From Prostheceraeus crozeri (lineage: Eukaryota > Platyhelminthes > Polycladida > Euryleptidae): a DNA stretch of 64,000 bases. Each line of letters opens with the position of its first letter. Position 1 is the first letter of the stretch. The notes beneath the pieces were generated by a model, which saw nothing but the letters and a program-made list of their open reading frames with translations, was not told the DNA's origin and made no database searches. Positions 23,739 through 35,759 of the stretch are shown here, piece after piece. A program made the translations under genes and the position numbers. The stretch lies in NCBI GenBank assembly GCA_907163375.1, contig CAJQUW010008680.1:186001-250000 (forward strand). Reading direction: 5' to 3'.

Positions 23739-25782
23739 GCGTTTCCTATCTTGATCTTTATATTGTGTTTTATTGACTGACTATGGTCATAATATAAACC
23801 GAGTCGAGAGCGAGACTTACAAACCTATTCATAGTATCAATGTTCAGATTAAGCCGGAAAACGTTCAGGGGTGCTTACAACCACAATATTTCCTATAGAA
23901 CAAATTTCACATTATTAAGTCTTCTTCCTTATCACCTGACTAGATGACCTTCAATGTCTTGAGAAGGTCTCTTAAGCAGCCTCGTTACTCAGACGCTCAA
24001 GTGCTCTGCATTGACAGGTGATCAGTTGTAAGTGCATCATTGTCTGCCTTCTACAATGCTCAAATTCCTAAGTATTCTTCTATCCAATTTCTGAATTGTT
24101 CCTTCGACCATTAAGGGATTGAAAACCATTCACTGTTCAGTATAATGGATGATTGAAGATTCCAAGCGTCTGATATCGTCTCATCCTAAGTTTGAGAAAG
24201 CGAAAGCAATTATCAGTCTCAGTTCTGTATTTTTCTCATTAGAGAAGAACTTATCATAAGATATTTCACATCAGCAATTAATTGAGAACAGAAAGCGGAG
24301 GATCAAAGATGAGAAACTTTAGGTTCATGAGACCCATCCCGATAATTATCAAAGAATTTTAATAGAGATTCCCCAAATCTAAAAACATATAGGGATCGAC
24401 AAAAAATTGCGCATTCTTAAGCGATTGGTTTGTTAAGATTGCATTCATCGTTTTCATCAAATATCCTGGCAAATCGATTATTGATCCATAATTAAATAAC
24501 GTCTGATGTTACTTCCATTTATTGAGTTGTTACATGACATTTCCATAGATGTGTTAAATATTTGAGATAGAATGATTTATTATTATTATTGAGCGGGTGT
24601 CAATTTTGTGTTATGAATGCTTTTATGAGGATGGTAAGTATTCCATGTTAGTGAGTGTGACATTAGGGCTTCTGGATGCATCAGTTGATTTCTTTTCGAG
24701 ATTCAGTGTCTGAATATGGAATTCACACACTAGTAGTATGACGTACATTTTCTCATCAGATCACGCCGTCAAGGAATGGCTAGGCTACTATGCGACAATG
24801 AATAACCATACTTTTTATCAACATTTTGTGCAGGGAAAACACTGTCAAAGTTAGAAGAATTCAAGACATCATCAATTAATTCAATGAGGGATGTGAGACG
24901 GTGACACAAAAGGACGATTCCTGTAAACCCCGTTCAAGTTGCTGCAACGAAAACATCCAGGAAATGAGATAATTAAGTGAGGATGACAATCGATTATCTC
25001 GTGACTGACATTTACATGTATCTTTGAAACGGCCTATGATGGGATGATTAATTAATCAAATACTTCCTACTATCTGTATAAAAAATATTTAGAAGATTAA
25101 TGTCTGTCACTTCTGATTAGTTGATTAATTCAATCAGTAATTAAATCAAATCACGACACGGCTAAAAAGATCGAGGAATCCAGGAAGCGAAATAAAAATG
25201 ATTAAAACGACTATCCTAGTAGAAAATCGTGTAAAAATTTGATTGCTGAAAGTTGTCATCATTTATATAAACGGTTGAAGCATATTACACATTCACCGTT
25301 ATATAAATCATTTCAATGCCTCCGAGATCTAATAAAGATGTTATCGTGTTCCTGAAACAGCAACGAAAAATGGCTAGCCATGATTCATGATTCTGTCAGG
25401 AACAGGGGCCTATATGAACCTATATAGCCTTTATGAATATACATTCGATTCTCTCATAAGGATTTAGTTGCATAGAGTAATGAGTGGATGGTAAAAATAA
25501 TCATAGCTTTCGGCTGCATAAAACATTTTGTATGAGTGGAATTTCCGTGGATTTCCGTCCTTTCATGAAATATTTCTTCGCGGATGGTAGAGGATGTTGG
25601 AGGTATGATTGTTATGACAGGTGCGATCTCTCATCTAACATTGGATTCTTATTTCTATTGTCCGATATAGGTACTTTAATTAATCAAGTTTATTGTCATA
25701 AAAGATTAGCTTGTACGACCTCTGCATCCAAACGGAAATTATGGATAGCGATGGCGAAGATGAAGCAAGCAAGCCACTGCTG
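23739..25782. other. AT-rich stretch, nothing recognised
   Basis: No exon with family resemblance, no repeat boundary. A 99-codon frame at 25484-25783 has no supporting evidence. Confidence 0.45.
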
Positions 25783-26365
25783 ACAGCACATAATTAGATT
25801 GTTTAAGCGTATCACTTAACCAGAAGTCTAAAGTTATTCAAAGCGATGGCACATGCAGGAATTTACTTGGTGGACAAAAAGAAATTCACAATGTCTGACA
25901 GACATAGGAAAAATTGTCGTTCATCGCTTGCGGATTGCTGTGAATTCCTTCAAAATGCTCCGATCGTCACGATTCTTTCAGATTTGAAGAATCAAGATAA
26001 CTGCGCTGAGTTTTCTCGATAATGTTAGTCCCTCCGGTCATTATTAAAATTGATAGCAGGCGCACGAAAATGCGGTCACAAACTTCTCTGCAGAACTTGA
26101 CATCGTCTGTGTGTCTCTTTGCTGTTAGTCCGAAAGCTACTGACATTTTCCTAAATTCGCGCAGGAGCTTCCTGTCAATTTTAATATATAGATTGTTACC
26201 CAAAATCAGTAAAACGACAGTTTTTAAGCTGTGACTCCAGTCATCTTGCAGGGTACGGAGTGTCAAGCATCACAAGTTCAATTTGTTTATTCAGATCTAT
26301 GTGCTTCCGAGTTTGGCGCACTCAGTAGCGTCAGAAATGAGATTTGTCATTTTTATGATTAAGTC
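25783..26365 (-). repeat. Protein-coding repeat family R2, copy 1
   Basis: Matches 29820-30235 in the same orientation, and 58245-58640 and 29105-29430 in inverted orientation. On the minus strand it retains an open segment including DDVKFCREVCDRIFVRL and GGTNIIEKT, then SNLKESWRSEHFEG (about 26266 down to 25967). The amino-acid pattern is conserved between copies, so the family derives from a coding sequence. The protein is not recognised. Confidence 0.65.
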
Positions 26366-27448
26366 TAAGGTTCACTCGAGGTCACTATGATACCAATAGG
26401 CCTAACGGAAAGGCAATATATCTTAATCCAAATCCAAAACCTAGCTGTGTAACATACTAACTAACTAACCTTGAAGCCTGCACCTTATCTATAAATCAAC
26501 GTCCATTTTTAAGTCAACCGCTCACTAGTGGCACAACTTTCTCTTTATGTTGTTGATTGAACGATTGTATAAACAAAAATCATCAACTTTCAACGGAAGA
26601 CTGTAGGTCGATAGAATGTAATTTGTTTTAGAGATGGATCTTATCAATTGTTTTACAATCCATTTCAGTTTTCTTAGACGTTCATTGTTTGATAATGGTA
26701 ATCAATATTGTTAGATTTTGATATCGGCTACTTTTTCCTTTACTGCATTCATAGTATACAATGGGAATTAAAAGAAATTAGATGTCATGTCATAGGGAAA
26801 GGCAAATGACTTACTTTGTAATTCAGAACTTCTGGAGCATTTCAGTAGGCACATTAATTACCAAATAAATAAAAAATGTTTGGATGATTTATGCACAAAA
26901 TTACCTGAATTTTCAAGAATGTGAACAATTGCATCGTATTGCCTGCTATGAGCACGTCATATGAAATTGAGACGATCGTTTCATCAGGAAGAAAAAAATC
27001 AGTTCAAAATTGCCTTATGTCCTGAGCGGAAGGTTTTGCTTGAAAAATACATAATACTAATAGCGATACAAAAAGAATGTAATTGTATAACCGAGTACAG
27101 GTGTACTTGAAGTATGAACGCATGTAAAACAAGTTTTCGAAAGATATCTTGACATAGCAGAAGTTTGCATTTTATACTGCTTACTAAGAACTTCACTTCC
27201 AATACTTCAGTGTCCCGAGCATAGCGAAATTTATAATGAGTTCAGACACATGTCATATTGTACTAGGTTGAATTGCGACAAATAAATACGATGTGGATGA
27301 TTGGTTTAGACATAAGTTAGAAAATCAATTTTCTTGACCGAAGGTGCATTAAAGTATTCTTTACAATTTGCTGCGCAAGGTTCGCTAGGTTCGCTACAGC
27401 TTCGGCTGACGCAATAGAAGTGAATGAGTATACCGCATGAATGGTATC
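26366..27448. other. AT-rich stretch, nothing recognised
   Basis: No gene or repeat boundary identified between the R2 copy and the hairpin MITE. Confidence 0.45.
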
Positions 27449-27450
27449 TA

Positions 27451-28347
27451 CAGTACGCGACAGCAAGTTTTAAACTTGGCATAAATATACGGACACGTAC
27501 ATTTTTCAACACCTTCTAATTTTTTTTTGCTATTAAGAAATATCGACAAATTTATAATCATCTGAAAGAGAATTTTCGGATCTATCATTTGAATGTTGTT
27601 GAATTAATTCTTTTTGAAATTGGTGGTTCCTAGAGGCCCATAAACCCGAAAACCCCAAATTTTCTTTGACTTGTTTTGACAAGCGCATAAATCAATTTGA
27701 AACATTCTCCTTGTGATATTCAAAACCGTCACAAGATTGGCTTTCAGAAAATATATAGTTTGAAAGTGTTTTCTCGAAGTTTATAGGCAATATTTTGAAA
27801 GTAGTATAGATAGAAAATGTGGTGATTTTTTCATTTTCAGAATATTTCTTCGAAGGGCCTTAAATTTACCCAACAAAAGCAGAAAACACTAGTTTTGAGG
27901 TAAATAAATGTCATCAGTTAGTTAACAGCGTTATTTCTGTCATTATCGCAACACATTCTGAAAATGAAAAAATCACCACATTTTCTATCTATACTACTTT
28001 CAAAATATTGCCTATAAACTTCGAGAAAACACTTTCAAACTATATATTTTCTGAAAGCCAATCTTGTGACGGTTTTGAATATCACAAGGAGAATGTTTCA
28101 AATTGATTTATGCGCTTGTCAAAACAAGTCAAAGAAAATTTGGGGTTTTCGGGTTTATGGGCCTCTAGGAACCACCAATTTCAAAAAGAATTAATTCAAC
28201 AACATTCAAATGATAGATCCGAAAATTCTCTTTCAGATGATTATAAATTTGTCGATATTTCTTAATAGCAAAAAAAATTTAGAAGGTGTTGAAAAATGTA
28301 CGTGTCCGTAGATTTATGCCAAGTTTAAAACTTGCTGTCGCGCACTG
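27451..28347. mobile_element. 897-bp hairpin MITE with 393-bp inverted arms, TA target
   Basis: The left arm (27451-27843) and right arm (27955-28347) are reverse complements of equal length, 393 bp, differing at only a few positions. The spacer is 111 bp. Ends read CAGTACGCGACAG and CAGTGCGCGACAG, each flanked by TA (27449-27450, 28348-28349). TA duplication with a CAGT start is the Tc1/mariner pattern. There is no ORF. The near-identity of the arms suggests recent insertion or arm homogenisation. Confidence 0.92.
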
Positions 28348-28349
28348 TA

Positions 28350-29104
28350 TTATCATAAAGCCCGTTGTATCATGTCTGCGTTCGATGTGAGGCCAAACAA
28401 TCCATTGTAAAATTTCTTTGTGGAAGTGGACGAGGAGACTTAGGGGGAAATAAAGCAGGAAAATACGAAATTTTTGGCGTTATGTTACAAAGCGTGATTG
28501 CGGAAAGTTGATCTAGTTATCACCCAATTCATGTTGTGTGATCATCTGCAACAGAAAGACTGATATGATGGTTGCAGTTTAAGTGAATAATTGGAAGCAG
28601 GCTTGCTTTTCAATTCAGTCGTTGTTCTTTTCATCTAGTTTTTTGGCTTTCGAGTTCTTCCGCATTGCATAAACATCATACTCTCATCCTCAAATGCAGT
28701 AATTGCGATGTTGATTATTGTAATAAAGATGTGCATCGGCTTCAAAATGAGACCTTACTTGTTAATTTCAGTTGGATAACTAGAAAGTTTAGTCACGGTT
28801 TTTATGTTAATGTCATTGTTTCATTTTACATTAACACCAAAATTGAAGAGATTTTGTTGTTGCGCTATTTTTTTGGGCCTGCGCTACTTTTTTCAAAATT
28901 TGCGTTGGTCACTATGTCTGCGACGTAATTGACAAAGTTTATAAGCAAAACGGGTTGCATCTGAAAGAAATTCTGTGAATATCATTTTTGTGATACTTTT
29001 CACTTATCTGCGACAATACCATCGGTTGTCATGACGTTTTCATTATCATTAGCACCAAATCGGTCAAGCTACCGGTAATGAGGACTGTAGCATTCCTGCT
29101 TGCT
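28350..29104. other. AT-rich stretch, nothing recognised
   Basis: The 87-codon frame at 28665-28928 lacks splice or family support. Confidence 0.45.
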
Positions 29105-29430
29105 GTTGGAAAATTGCTCTAAAAATGCAATCACAATCATAAAAATGACAAATCTCATTTTGAGTTTTTAAATGAATGTTTGATTGTTGCGCTATTGAGT
29201 GCGCCAAACTCGGAAGCACATAGATCTGCATAAACAAATGGAACTTGTGATGTTTGACACTCCGTACCTTGCAAGATGACTGGAATTACGACATAAGAAA
29301 TGTCGTTTACTCGTTTTTCTGATTTTTGGGTAACAATCCACATATCTAAAATAATAAGAAGCTCGTGCGCGAATTTAGGAAGAAAATGTCAGTAGCTCTC
29401 GGACTGTATGAACGAATCTGAAAGATAATT
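29105..29430 (+). repeat. R2-family segment, inverted relative to 26100-26365
   Basis: GAGTGCGCCAAACTCGGAAGC, ACTCCGTACCTTGCAAGATGACTGG and GCGCGAATTTAGGAAGAAAATG are complements of blocks in 26130-26340. Its coding sense is plus; the frame is broken in this copy. Confidence 0.65.
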
Positions 29431-29819
29431 CATTCTAAACGATTAAATTCAATGACATAGACGACCATTAGAGATGAAATCACCAAATTATCTGCAGAAT
29501 CGTTTAGAGACACGCTGGAATATGCTGTGAAGCTACCTCGGGAGCTACTCGTCTGCATTTACAACGAATCAACGAACACCTAAAAGGTAGACATTCATCC
29601 CAGATTTCAGTTCTTGAACATGCACCGAAGAAACAAGATATCAAAATAAGGATAAAGACACCATCTCCGAGAAATGTTGAATCGTATACATCACATCTTT
29701 CACAAACAAGATTCTGACCCAATCACAGCGACTTCTATTTTATTGATTTTTTAATGATTGTAAATTTGCATAAAAATTGAGCATTTACTGTCTTTTATTT
29801 CTATGCATGCACACTGTTG

Positions 29820-30235
29820 ATGGCACAGAATTAGATTGTTTAATCGTATCACTTTGCTAGAAGTGCAAATTTTGATACAAACAGATGGCACAAGCAGGAA
29901 CTTAGTAAGTGGACAAAATGAATTTTTTTATACCTTGCAGAGATAGGAAAAATAGTCGTGCGTCGCTTGCGGATTGTCTGAATTCCTTCAAAATGCTCCG
30001 ATCGCCATGGTTCCTTCAGATTCGAAGAATTCAAATCATTGCGCAAAAGTTTTCTCGATAATGTTTGGTCCTCCGATCATTTTAAAAAATGTTAGCAGGC
30101 GCATGAAAAAACGTTCACAAACTTCTCTGTGGTACTTGACATCGTCTGTGTCTCTTTGCTGTGTGATCTGGTTGATAACAGTCACTGAAACTTTGCACAA
30201 TTTGGCGTGTTTAATGTTGAACCGGCTGCTCATTT
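29820..30235 (-). repeat. R2-family protein-coding repeat, copy 2
   Basis: Same orientation as 25783-26365. The minus strand shows KHAKLCKVSVTV, then ITQQRDTDDVKYHREVC, then GGPNIIEKT (30233 down to 30050). In another frame SNLKEPWRSEHFEG and FVSKFALLA follow. Copies share more at amino-acid than at nucleotide level. Broken; function unknown. Confidence 0.65.
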
Positions 30236-30698
30236 TTCGATTACTATGGTATTTAGTCAGGAGATTGTGTCATTTCATTTACGTCATATGTTCCAATGTT
30301 TCCCTTCTAGTCAAACGTAAGAAGAGACGACCTGTCTAATTCTATGGTTGATGGTAACCACCGACACTACTGAACCATGTATACGAATAAATTCTATTCA
30401 AAATTTACAGCCCCTCTCTCTCTTATCTATATTAGCGTTTAGAACTGCGTTTACTATCCTGCTTTGAGAAAGTGAAGTTATGAAATGCATTTCGGCGCTA
30501 TCGTAAAAAAGTGGACATGAATGCGTCATCGAATTCTATTTGCAAACGAAATACATGTGAACAGGAACACACCGAGTTTTATCAGTGGTGATAACAGTGA
30601 TGGAATGGCAAAGGGAAATGGGATTTAGAGAATAACGCTTCGAAGACATAACGGATTCAGTGACTTAAATGATATAGATTCGATCTACTAACTTCAGA

Positions 30699-30908
30699 AT
30701 GATACTAATCGACTTTTGTCTTGTTTGTTCTTGGCTTCATGTGGTTGTCGGACTTCGCTTGTTCCCACATTCAACTGATAGTTTCAGTGTCATCCTCGTG
30801 GATGTGAATGGAATCGAAGGTGGCGTCTGTCCGGACGACTTCACAACCAGAGAAGCGACTGTCGTTTGTCGGCAACTTGGTCGTGGTTGGGGCAAGGAAC
30901 TGAGCTTG
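30699..30908 (+). CDS. LOXL-type gene 2, exon 1: signal peptide and start of SRCR domain
   Basis: ATG 30699 opens 70 codons ending at a GTAAGT donor in phase 0. Residues 2-17 (ILIDFCLVCSWLHVVV) are hydrophobic and fit a secretion signal. The SRCR domain begins at LRLFPHS and continues to GIEGGVCPDDFTTREATVVC and RQLGRGWG, the canonical first half of a group A SRCR domain. A CTTCAG acceptor-like site sits just before the ATG (30692-30697), so the exon may carry a spliced 5' UTR or the Met could be internal. A start here is favoured because a signal peptide sits directly before the domain. No TATA box is visible upstream. The product is inferred to be an extracellular SRCR-lysyl oxidase. Confidence 0.85.
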
Positions 30909-31257
30909 GTAAGTCATGTAAAACTGATTTCATTATGAATGGGGTTTTAATTAGGGCCGGTTCTTGGCACGGTGCACCAGATGTGTGAATATCGAGCCAT
31001 TTCATATTTTACTGTGTTATTTCTGTTTACTAAGTGAAATTAGTTCACTTTTTAATCTAAGTCACAGCAAGTATGGAGAGAAAACGATTTTACAATATGA
31101 TTAATCCAACTAAGAGAGCAGTTTCACATTATGGGCTACTTTATGAAAATCACGGCTATATCATAAACTCCCGATGCACTCCCTACTGTCTTCAGGCAGT
31201 GCAAGTTATTTCATTTTGTTTTGCAAATTGGTTGCATGCCTTTAAAGAAATCCGTTA

Positions 31258-31679
31258 GAACTATGACGGGACGTGTGTGAAGTTGGCCGTACCAATATAC
31301 GTAGCACATCAAAAATCGAATGTTCCACTCTCGAGAGCAACATTTACACATAATTTCAGAGTGTGCCAGCTTGTGCTGCCACTTTTTTTTCAAAGCAGTG
31401 CGGATTTACTTCCGCAGACACCCCCATAACGCATCGGTACCACTTGTGAAATCGCGTGTGCTACTCACATCAACCGACCAAATACACTTATGGAGTGTGG
31501 CAGCCGCAGAAATCCGGGTTTCCCTCCAAAGCCTATACAATACTATTTTGAAAATTAATAGCAGCACAAGCTGGCACACTCGGACATTATGTGTAAAGGT
31601 TGTTTTCGAGAGTGGCACATTTGATTTCGATATGGTAAGGATATTGGTACGGCTAACTTCACCCATGTCTATGACAGGT
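31258..31679. mobile_element. 422-bp MITE in intron 1 of LOXL gene 2, TA target
   Basis: Inverted arms of about 130 bp (31258-31390 against 31555-31679) share GTGAAGTT, GCCGTACCAATAT, CCACTCTCGA, TTTACACATAAT and GTGTGCCAGCTTGTGCTGC. Identity is moderate. Both sides are flanked by TA. The open frames inside are incidental. Confidence 0.8.
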
Positions 31680-32628
31680 TAAGCAAGATGAAAGTCAAAT
31701 GCAAGTACTATTGGGAAAATGCGACAAATAGAGGCCTTTGTAAGTCTGTTTCTAATTCTTTAGCACAAATTTTTCATTCATAATAATTTACACAATTGAC
31801 ACTTTTACTCCAAAATAAGTAATGACACTTCTGATAAAAGACAAGAGTCCTACTTTCCAAATATTCGATGGGCAATATATATAGCACGGAATAATTTATT
31901 TTCCGCCTCAACACAACTTTTCAAAATGCTCGTTTCCACCTGCTCCCATAGCGCACAGCCTTGTAGGCAATCAGAAGACCGCTCATGAACATAGTTCACG
32001 TTCGTTATGAGGAATAATTGTTTGCGATGAACTGGAACTGCGATTTATTGAAAGCACTCAATGTTCATATATGTGTTACATACTCAACGAATGAACTAAA
32101 TCAAACGAATAATAAACTAAATGTAAATGCTAGAGGAAGAGAAATAGACTTGCTTGCTATCTTTAAAACAAAAAAACTGTTGAAAAATTTGAAACGTCCA
32201 TTATCGACAATATTCAATATCTGTATTGTGTTGTTACTATATTCATGTTTATCAGTGTAGTATATAGTATACATAACACTTCGCATATCACTGGAGTCAG
32301 CGAAGAGTTAAGGAAAGGTTGCAAAGGGTTCGAGAAGTCAGGAAAATTGACTAGTGGAATTCAACATGAGCCATGATTGTCTTCTGGGGTATTGCACTTC
32401 AAACTCATAGTGATGACCTGTTACACTTGTTTTTTGGAACAGCATTTCCTCTAATTGTTTTCTAGTATTCCCTGTCTGTCATCTATAATTCTATTTGATC
32501 ACTGCATCTCTAACGGCTTTCTTTCCGATTTACAGTCTTTTAATTTGACAACATATCGTTAATCCTTCAAAAGTACAGTCTGATTTACAAATAAGATTGA
32601 AATGAACTTTAATGAGTTTCATTTTCAG

Positions 32629-32791
32629 ATGTCACTTGAATCCCAAGTCAATCCGGCTAGAGTAAATGTCATTCAAATGTCAAGATGTTACGGCAACGAG
32701 ACAGATATCCGGCAATGCGTGAAAGCTGAGAATGCTTCAGGAGTGTCGTGCAGTTATCAGGATGTCAGCATGGCGATAAAGTGTACAGACA
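32629..32791 (+). CDS. LOXL-type gene 2, exon 2: second half of SRCR domain
   Basis: The exon runs from a TTTTCAG acceptor (phase 0, matching exon 1) to a GTAAGT donor, leaving one base. It encodes CYGNETDIRQC, then CSYQDVSMAIKC, the second half of a group A SRCR domain with its conserved GNE and cysteines (family pattern CxGNExxIxxC). The initial ATG codon is internal. With exon 1 it completes a single SRCR domain of roughly 100 residues. Its one-base overhang completes a Lys codon with exon 3, so the SRCR domain leads straight into the LOX domain. LOXL2-4 of vertebrates have four SRCR domains; this gene appears to have one. Confidence 0.92.
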
Positions 32792-32889
32792 GTAAGTGAT
32801 TGCAAAATAGGTGACACTCACGAACGAAATACTTTTTATACGGTGTTCCTACACGGCCAAAACCATAGAGTGTGCTGAAGCATAATAAT

Positions 32890-33682
32890 GTCAGTATACA
32901 GTGAAAAGATTTATATCAAAAGAAGCGTAGATTGCGTTCCTGCGATCCAAAAGATATTTGATCAATTTTTAAGAAGCTTAATTTTTGCAAATTATTCTTG
33001 TGGTTATATACTAGCGATTTTGTGCCTCTATATGAGTAGCATGAAACTTATTAGAAATCAAAATGAATAAACACTTACTAACAGGAGTCTTAATTACGCG
33101 GAAATTACGATGATTATCATGGAAATTTCATGAACCACTTTACAATGCAAGTCTTCATCGAAAAGTTGAGATATTATTGTGCTTCTTGGCTGGAATTTCA
33201 AGTGTTTAATTCAGTTTTCATGGGCATGATTTCATGATTCACTACATTTATGTTTCATTTCTTGAATCTGAATAGTAATGTGAACCCATTTTCATCTTTA
33301 CAAGTTAATTGTGATCATTTTCTTTGATTGAGATATTTTGCTGCTTCAGCTGCAGATACAGATCACGCTTTAGAAAATACTCTTTTCAATAAGGCTGAGC
33401 ATTAAAGTAACCGTTAACCATCCATCGAATTGACACTTAACAAACATTACCTCTCCAAGGCTGTCATGACACGGAGAATCAACAAAATACTATTTTTCCT
33501 TCTGTAATGCTATGATGATCAGTCAATTCCGTGGCAATTTCTTCATAACTGCAAAACTCTGCATGTCTCACATTTAGCACTGAGTCACAACTCCAGTTCA
33601 TTCAATAAAACCGAATCTGCATACACATTGGGGATTTAATTAATACTGAGTTGTTACTATACCTAGCATACTTACTCTATGG
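32890..33682 (+). repeat. Dispersed repeat family R1, copy C
   Basis: Full-length partner of copy B (22935-23738), starting about 100 bp after SRCR exon 2 of LOXL gene 2. Same orientation as all other copies. Confidence 0.75.
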
Positions 33683-33689
33683 TCAAAAC

Positions 33690-34365
33690 GACCACGTAGC
33701 AAGACTCGTGTGCCTCATGTATTCCTGCTTAATCTTTGTGCTCATTTTAAAGGCAAAGTAGATTTATTAATGGAAAGTTGAGGTGTCAATACTGTAATTT
33801 GGATAATATTCTTTCCTAGTCCGAACGCCAATGCTGAGGTTCTGCAGGGAACGAGACTGAAAATGAGACCTTCACAGAATGGTGTACACACTATGGCTAT
33901 TACGAATCTCCGCTTCTGGCAAGTTCTACCCAGTTCCTCATCTTGACAGAGTAGATGAAAGAAAATACATGTAAATCCAGTGGAAAGCAGGTTGAAGTTT
34001 TGAAAAACGACATTTGTCTGTGTTTTCCCTGGCCATATTTTGTGTGACCATTTGTGGCTGTGGCATTTTGTCTGTGTGTGGCCATATTTTGTGGCATGGA
34101 ATGATTGTCTTGTGGTCATTTATTGACATGTGTACATGTAGTTGTTATTATCATGCTAGCAACAGCTTCTGATCAATGATGCGTGAGAATGCGAACAAAT
34201 ATGGCCTCTATTCCCAATACTATAATGCCGGTTGAATCTGAATGTGATTAGTTCAGACCAAGGTGCATGGATGCTCGAGGTCATGCCAAAATAATCGCCC
34301 TAGATTAAGTGGCTTATCTTGTCTATTCTCATCGTCAATACTGAACAGGGATTATCAAAAATTGA
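33690..34365. other. Intronic stretch, nothing recognised
   Basis: A short GGCCATATTTTGTG-type repetition (34020-34100) creates overlapping minus-strand open frames without meaning. An AAT/AAC microsatellite begins at 34370. Confidence 0.5.
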
Positions 34366-34989
34366 TTGCATTTTAATAATAATAATAACAATAAAAATAA
34401 AGATCCGAAATGCAGAATGTGCAAGCCTACAGATGAGACAGTCGCTCACATCCTAACTGGCTGCTCAAAGCTAGCCGGAAACGAGTACGTCAACCGGCAC
34501 AATGAAGTTGCAAGGATAGTCCATCGAAACATATGCATGGACTACGACTTGCCCGTATCACGTGAACCCTGGCAGCACGTGCCTGTACCAGTGATAGAAG
34601 ACAGCGCAGTGAAGATCTTGTGGGACTTCGAGATACGGACTGATAGAAGAATCACAGCAAGAAGACCAGACATAGTGATAGTGAACAAAGCGAAGAAGAC
34701 TGGCATCATAATCGACATATCAGTACCCGAAGACCGGAACATCAACAATAAAGAAAAAGAGAAAATCACAAAGTATCAAGACCTGAAAATGGAAATACAG
34801 AAGCTGTGGAACATCAAAGTAACGTGCATCCCTGTTGTGATCAGATCACTTGGAGCACACACAGGAAAGTTGACGAAGTACCTGAAGGAAATCCCCGGAC
34901 ACCACCATGTACCTCAGTTGCAGAAGGCCGCCTTGCTTGGCAGTGCCTATATACTCAGGCGAACTCTTGACCTCCCTGAGTCCTGGTAG
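34366..34989 (+). pseudogene. LINE fragment: C-terminal zinc finger and endonuclease-like domain
   Basis: After a run of Asn codons from an AAT/AAC microsatellite, the frame encodes a CCHC-type cluster (CRMCKPTDETVAHILTGC). A PD..D block follows (ARRPDIVI, then GIIIDISVPEDRN, then KYQDLK), and then VVIRSLGAHTGKL and QKAALLGSAYILRR. This is the C-terminal organisation of non-LTR retrotransposons with a C-terminal zinc knuckle and restriction-like endonuclease. The reverse transcriptase itself is absent, so this is a truncated insertion in intron 2 of LOXL gene 2. The open first codon is not ATG. The frame is intact over about 200 codons, suggesting a moderately recent copy. Clade not assigned. 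Confidence 0.75.
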
Positions 34990-35134
34990 GACTCCGAGAT
35001 CTTGAGCATTGTTCCGACTTGTGAGAGTCGTGTACCAAAAAAAAGCGTATGTATTTCATCGGACTGGAAATCATACAAAGAATAGGTGAAGAAGATAATG
35101 ATAAATTCTCGAGATAAGACAGTGTGTAAGGTAT

Positions 35135-35572
35135 TCAGTAACGACAATAGAATGGAAGAAAATATATCAGAGATTTGGGCTCGTGTGCCGAGTATTTACC
35201 AATTTTGAGATTTTGAGCGTAGTCATTCGAAGCTGCTTGACGAAATAGCTTGATGGCTGCAGCTTCACGTCTGCTTGATAGCGGCTCCAGTTCATGAGGA
35301 TCACAGTTTTCGCCACACACTATTCTATGAAACCTTTTCTGAACTCTTTCAAGTTTCAACGAGTTCTCCTTTGATAGCCCAACGAATAATGGCGAACAAT
35401 ATTCTAGGATGGATCTTACGATGGCATCGTATGCTGTCAGTAAGAAGTCGTACGTGAGAATTTCTTTGAGTTGGCGAATTAGAAACAAATTACGCAAAGC
35501 TGAGCGAATAACGTTGTCAATATGCGATGACCAATTCAAGTTAGAGTCGAATATTAACCGATGGAGTTTCAA
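35135..35572 (-). pseudogene. LINE fragment: C-terminal end of reverse transcriptase ORF
   Basis: Minus-strand frame with FDSNLNWSSHIDNVI, then RSILEYCSPLFVG, then LERVQKRFHRIVCG and RREAAAIKLF. This is the typical thumb and post-RT segment of CR1/Jockey-like LINE ORF2 proteins. The catalytic RT motifs and endonuclease are missing. It lies about 145 bp beyond, and opposite in orientation to, the LINE fragment at 34366-34989, so the two are separate insertions. Confidence 0.78.
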
Positions 35573-35654
35573 ATTATCAACACATCACATGTAGGGTAAT
35601 TGCATAAGAGAAAAGTCGTTGGTCCGAGAAATGAGAAATGAATTAATCGCTCTT

Positions 35655-35755
35655 TTCAATCAATTAATTGATATTGGCATTCGCATACAATCAATTAATT
35701 AAAGTTGGCATTCGTGAGCAATCAATTAATTGAAGTTGGCATTCGCGACCAAAAT
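35655..35755 (+). repeat. 33-bp minisatellite with AATTAATT palindromes
   Basis: Three units of CAATCAATTAATTGA plus a TTGGCATTCGC half follow one another, with slight divergence. Confidence 0.8.
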
Positions 35756-35759
35756 ATGA

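Noticed and set aside
25484-25783. Cysteine-containing 99-codon frame considered as an SRCR exon
   Set aside because: Lacks the GxVC, CRQLG and GNE motifs and suitable splice sites.
31320-31682. 120-codon frame in LOXL intron 1
   Set aside because: It is read through the inverted arms of the MITE at 31258-31679.
33742-34129. Overlapping minus-strand frames of 63-125 codons
   Set aside because: They are produced by a local GGCCATATTTTGTG repetition and have no splice or family support.
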